A stretch of 64,000 bases of DNA from CBDHDJ01 sp965261645. GTDB lineage: Bacteria > Pseudomonadota > Alphaproteobacteria > SHVV01. The first letter of the stretch is position 1. Each line of letters begins with the position of its first letter. Under the pieces are notes generated by a model. That model was not told the DNA's origin. It made no database searches and worked only from the letters and a program-made list of their open reading frames with translations. The stretch spans positions 1 through 64,000 of the forward strand of contig CBDHDJ010000001.1 in the NCBI GenBank assembly GCA_965261645.1. Reading direction: 5' to 3'. Both the position numbers and the translations under genes were made by a program. Positions 61,237-64,000 of the stretch are shown here, one piece after another.

Positions 61237-61641
61237 ATGGCCGAGAAAAAGCAGCGTTTCAGCGCGCCCGACATGGTGCCCGAGCCCGACGCCGGCATGT
61301 GGTCGAACTGCCTTGTCGTCGGCGATCAGATTTACCTCTCCGGTCAGGCCGGGCGCGATGCCGCAGGCAACATTGTCAGCGAGGATCCTTACGAGCAGAC
61401 GATCCACACCTTCGAACGCCTCAAAGCCCTGATCGAGGCGGCCGGCGGGAAGATGGACGACATCGTCAGGCTGACCGTGTATCTCACGGATATTCGCCAC
61501 CGCCCCGCCTTCGTAGAAGCGCGCAAGAAATTCTTCACCGGCGATTTTCCCACCGCTGTGGTGATCGGCAACGTCACGATTGCAGCGACCGGGCTTCTCG
61601 TTGAGATCGATGCTTGGGCGTTCAAGGGCTGTAGCGACTAA
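61237..61641 (+). CDS. RidA/YjgF family protein
   Basis: 134 residues from ATG 61237, with GAGAGGG upstream; the open frame extends to 61114, but that part overlaps the SDR gene. Fold motifs: GDQIYLSGQAGRDAAGN, FERLKALIEAAGGKMDDIVR and LVEIDAWAFKG. The Arg that in RidA proper contacts the imine intermediate (FPARSCVEV in E. coli) is missing here (FPTAVVIGNV), so it probably belongs to a Rid subfamily without enamine/imine deaminase activity or with another substrate. Confidence 0.85.
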   Translation: MAEKKQRFSAPDMVPEPDAGMWSNCLVVGDQIYLSGQAGRDAAGNIVSEDPYEQTIHTFERLKALIEAAGGKMDDIVRLTVYLTDIRHRPAFVEARKKFFTGDFPTAVVIGNVTIAATGLLVEIDAWAFKGCSD

Positions 61642-61842
61642 GGAAGCTGCCTCTCCCTGCCCCACTGGTTCCACGTTTGAGTTCTGGCGGAAGCACCATT
61701 ATCCGCCCAAATCCAATCAGCAGACGCAGAGCGGCTTCATGGGAATAATATTCACAGCCCCGGCGTATTTGATCTTTGTGATGTGCGGCCTTTGGGTGTC
61801 TGACGTCAGCGCCTTTGGGACAAATTGAGGTAATTGCATACC
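61642..61842. other. Intergenic region before the right-hand IS cluster
   Basis: About 200 bases with no gene recognised. Short open frames here lack any recognisable motif. It ends where the IS3 terminal repeat starts (GGAGGATTTCTGTCTC). Confidence 0.4.
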
Positions 61843-61883
61843 GGAGGATTTCTGTCTCATCGTAGTGACCGAAGGGAACGAAG

Positions 61884-62258
61884 ATGAGACAGAAATCAAT
61901 GAGCAAGAACGACCCGGCGGATGGAACGGTTCGGGATATTCGCCGCAAGACACGCAAGCAGTATACGGCTGAGGAGAAGATCCGGATCGTGGTGTCGGGC
62001 CTGCGCGGCGAGGAGAGCATCGCCGCCTTGTGCCGCCGCGAGGGCATCGCCGAGGGTCTGTATTACAGCTGGTCGAAAGAGTTTTTGGAAGCGGGCAAGA
62101 AGCGGCTCGCCGGCGACACCGGGCGCCAAGCGACCTCGGGCGAGGTTAAAGGCCTGCGCCAGGAGATGCGCGACTTGAAGGAGTTGGTCGCCGAACTTTC
62201 GCTGGAGAACCGGCTTCTCAAAAAAAACATGATCGGGCATGGGGGAGACGAGGAATGA
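61884..62258 (+). CDS. IS3-family OrfA, intact copy
   Basis: 124 residues: helix-turn-helix (YTAEEKIRIVVSGLRGEESI, LCRREGIAEGLYYSWSKEF) and coiled coil (MRDLKELVAELSLENRLLKK). It overlaps orfB by ATGA; an eight-A run at about 62220-62227 just upstream is a likely -1 frameshift site for the OrfAB fusion. Confidence 0.9.
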   Translation: MRQKSMSKNDPADGTVRDIRRKTRKQYTAEEKIRIVVSGLRGEESIAALCRREGIAEGLYYSWSKEFLEAGKKRLAGDTGRQATSGEVKGLRQEMRDLKELVAELSLENRLLKKNMIGHGGDEE

Positions 62259-62766
62259 GGTATCCCGCATCCGAGAAGCTGGAGATCATCCGCCTGGTCG
62301 AGCAGTCCCACCTGGGCGTCGGGTCCACTTTGGACAAGCTGGGCATTCCGAAGACCACCTTTTATCGCTGGTACGATCGCTTTCTGGCCTTTGGCGACGC
62401 CGGTCTTGAGGATCGCAACAGCAGCCCAGGCCGGGTGTGGAACCGGATCCCGGATGATGTCCGGGGGCAGATCATCGATCTTGCCCTGGAGGAGACGCAA
62501 CTGTCGCCCCGGGAACTGGCCGTCAGGTTTACGGACACCAGGGGCTACTTTGTCTCGGAAGCCTCGGTTTACCGGCTTCTCAAGGCCCACGACCTGATCA
62601 CCAGCCCCGCTTTCGTGGTCATCAAGGCAGCCGATGAGTTCCGCGACAAGACCACGGCGCCGAACCAGCTGTGGCAGACCGACTTCACCTATCTCAAGGT
62701 CATCGGCTGGGGCTGGTTTTACCTGTCGACCATCCTGGACGACTATTCCCGCTACATCATTGCTTG
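62255..62766 (+). pseudogene. IS3-family OrfB, truncated by IS1595 insertion
   Basis: First 171 or so residues of the OrfB seen in full at 533-1513. The coding frame leaves IS3 after LDDYSRYIIA and runs into the IS1595 end. The third catalytic residue is lost. Confidence 0.88.
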
Positions 62767-63854
62767 CCTATCCGGTTTACACCCACACCCACTAGGGCTA
62801 GAATGGGCGCAAACCGGATATAGGGGAGCGCGCCATGGATGTTCTCGACCGCGCCGATCTCCCATTCCCGCATTCGCTACCCGAGTTCCAGCGACTTTTC
62901 CCCGATGATGCGGCCTGCGCCGCCTACCTGGAGAAAGCCCGCTGGGGAGACGGCTTTGCCTGCCCGCACTGCGGCACGGCGGGAGAGCCGTTCCACTTTG
63001 AAAACCGCCCTGGCGTCCTGCGCTGCCGCAAGTGCCGCCAGAACACCGGGCTGACGGTGGGAACAGTGATGGAGCGTAGCCACACTCCGCTGAACGTCTG
63101 GTTCTGGGCCGCTTATCTGGTCGCCAGTCAGACGCCCGGCATGTCCGCCGTGCAGTTTCAGCGGCAACTTGGTCTTTCGCGCTACGAGACGGCCTTTCAA
63201 ATTCTCCACAAGCTCCGCTCGGGCATGGTGCGGCCCAACCAAGACAGGATCGGTGGACAGCCCAAGAACCATGTTGAGGTGGACGAAACCTGGGTTGGCG
63301 GGCGAACGCGTGGGGAAGGCCGTGGTGTTCACCACAAGGTTCCCGTCTCCTGTGCCATCGAGGTGCGTCATCGAAAGCCGGGCACCAAGCTCGACAACCG
63401 GAAAGACGGACGCTATGCCGGACGCGTTCGGCTCGCCGTCGTGCTCGACCGTAGCGCCGAGTCGCTCTGTGGGTTCGTCGAGAGCACCGTCGCGCCGGGA
63501 TCGCTGATCGTTACTGACGATTGGAGCGGCTATGCTGGCCTCGGTAAGCGCGGCTATGAGCACTTCGCTGTTGCCGAGTGTGGTGATCCAGAGGTTGCCG
63601 AGCAATACCTGCCGATCATCCATCTGGTTTTCGCCAACCTGGAGACGTGGCTGATCGGTATCCACCACGGCGTTAGCCACCAGCACCTACAAGCCTACCT
63701 CAACGAGTTCACCTTCCGCTTCAACAGACGGTTCTACCCGTTCAACGCCTTCCGCTCATTGCTCGGCATCGCGGGCGACACCTCTGCTCCAACCTATGCC
63801 GAGCTTTACTCGGGAGAGTGGCGGCACCCTACATGTAGCGGTCATCGGCGTTAA
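62767..63854 (+). mobile_element. IS1595-family element, right end cut off by an IS1182-like copy
   Basis: Left end CCTATCCGGTTTACACCCAC. The right end shows only the inner part of its repeat (GGCGTTAA) before the IS1182-like element starts at 63855. The same end sequence bounds the passenger element at 24769-26831, so this is the related autonomous form. Confidence 0.82.
62835..63854 (+). CDS. IS1595-family transposase (ISXO2-like)
   Basis: 339 residues. The N-terminal zinc-ribbon (FACPHCGTAG ... LRCRKCRQNTG) precedes the ISXO2-type DDE domain: Asp in HVEVDETWVGGR, Asp in LIVTDDWSGYAGLG, and the last acidic/Asn position in YLNEFTFRFNRRFYP. The stop codon TAA (63852-63854) lies within the terminal repeat and is followed directly by the IS1182-like end. 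Complete coding sequence. Confidence 0.9.
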   Translation: MDVLDRADLPFPHSLPEFQRLFPDDAACAAYLEKARWGDGFACPHCGTAGEPFHFENRPGVLRCRKCRQNTGLTVGTVMERSHTPLNVWFWAAYLVASQTPGMSAVQFQRQLGLSRYETAFQILHKLRSGMVRPNQDRIGGQPKNHVEVDETWVGGRTRGEGRGVHHKVPVSCAIEVRHRKPGTKLDNRKDGRYAGRVRLAVVLDRSAESLCGFVESTVAPGSLIVTDDWSGYAGLGKRGYEHFAVAECGDPEVAEQYLPIIHLVFANLETWLIGIHHGVSHQHLQAYLNEFTFRFNRRFYPFNAFRSLLGIAGDTSAPTYAELYSGEWRHPTCSGHRR

Positions 63855-64000
63855 CAGCCCGTTGATTAAGTGGCTTTTTCCGGCTCTCACTCCCAGATGA
63901 GGAATGCGGCGGCGAAAGCCGTCTGGCCGCTTTGCGAGCCCCCCCCGTGCCACCAGCATGGCCCCGGTGGGCGTGAGCAGAACGAAAATACCGCCATATC
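63855..64000 (-). mobile_element. IS5/IS1182-superfamily element, copy C, cut by the window edge
   Basis: Starts CAGCCCGTTGATTAAGTGGC exactly like copies A and B and continues into the 3' end of the transposase gene. The C run at about 63939-63946 has eight C where copy A has seven, which shifts frame near MLVARGG. The preceding four bases are TTAA. The remainder lies outside the window. Confidence 0.88.
63886..64000 (-). pseudogene. DDE transposase (IS5/IS1182 superfamily), 3' end with a frameshift
   Basis: C-terminal part of the 454-residue transposase. Because of the extra C in the poly-C run the sequence after MLVARGG reads LAKRPDGF instead of SQSGQTAF. Only the end of the gene is within the window. 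Confidence 0.75.

Larger units (their letters stand above)
61843..62766 (+). mobile_element. IS3-family element, copy 2, cut by IS1595
   Basis: Same element as 505-1743 but in the opposite orientation, so the two form a ~60-kb-spaced inverted pair. It starts GGAGGATTTCTGTCTCATC, includes complete orfA and the first two thirds of orfB, and is interrupted at 62766/62767 (TACATCATTGCTTG / CCTATCCGG). The rest of orfB does not appear within the window. Confidence 0.85.

Noticed and set aside
1..64000. CRISPR array, tRNA or rRNA genes
   Set aside because: No regularly spaced repeats, no cloverleaf-like sequences with CCA-type ends and no rRNA signatures were noticed by eye; the repeats seen are IS ends, the duplicated leader and one tandem duplication.

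Overview
The window is GC-rich and looks alphaproteobacterial, probably Rhodospirillales-like. The evidence is the recG / sdhE-mfd / DUF502 neighbourhood, a PleD-type regulator, a DUF2927 protein, a 3-hydroxyisobutyrate-dehydrogenase/SDR pair and many Rieske oxygenase and CoA-transferase genes. The most striking property is decay by insertion sequences. I see eight IS types in more than a dozen copies. Several are nested inside one another, and at least five host genes are broken by IS insertion, frameshifts or in-frame stops.

Layout. 1-5156 is a pile of IS remnants (integrase-type transposase fragment, IS3, IS256 interrupted by an IS1182-like element and an IS630 element) that ends inside a truncated phage/island integrase (5157-6110). 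6263-20201 is ordinary chromosome: DUF2927 protein, HIBADH-like dehydrogenase, SDR, a PleD-like regulator split in two, a DsbA/FrnE-like protein, mfd, sdhE, recG, DUF502 protein, a type III polyketide synthase with an overlapping methyltransferase, and a Sel1 protein. 20235-24513 is a lipid-A/glycan-type operon (GT2, LAB_N protein, ArnT-like transferase) whose last gene is a pseudogene carrying an IS1182-like copy. 24760-26839 is a non-autonomous element with IS1595-type ends, a passenger gene and an IS3 inside it. 27008-34425 is one host gene opened by an IS256 copy that itself contains three further IS elements.

34438-61641 is catabolic. It holds a frameshifted Tat-exported intradiol dioxygenase, DNA polymerase IV, four Rieske oxygenase alpha subunits and two beta subunits (36602-45004), a methyltransferase pseudogene split by an intact IS256, a CaiB-type CoA transferase with a MaoC hydratase, and a minus-strand run from 56250 to 47428. 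In order of transcription that run is: both subunits of an N,N-dimethylformamidase-type amidase, an amidohydrolase, an NMT1-type substrate-binding protein, a second amidohydrolase, a class II aldolase and a D-2-hydroxyacid dehydrogenase. An adenylate cyclase pseudogene split by an IS5 element, an acyl-CoA synthetase, an SDR and a RidA-family protein follow. This suggests oxidative and hydrolytic breakdown of aromatic/amide compounds feeding CoA-thioester metabolism. The substrates cannot be read from sequence. No ferredoxin, reductase or ABC permease/ATPase is present, so these must be encoded elsewhere.

61843-64000 is again an IS pile (IS3 cut by an IS1595 element, whose own end is cut by a third IS1182-like copy). 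No tRNA, rRNA or CRISPR array was seen.
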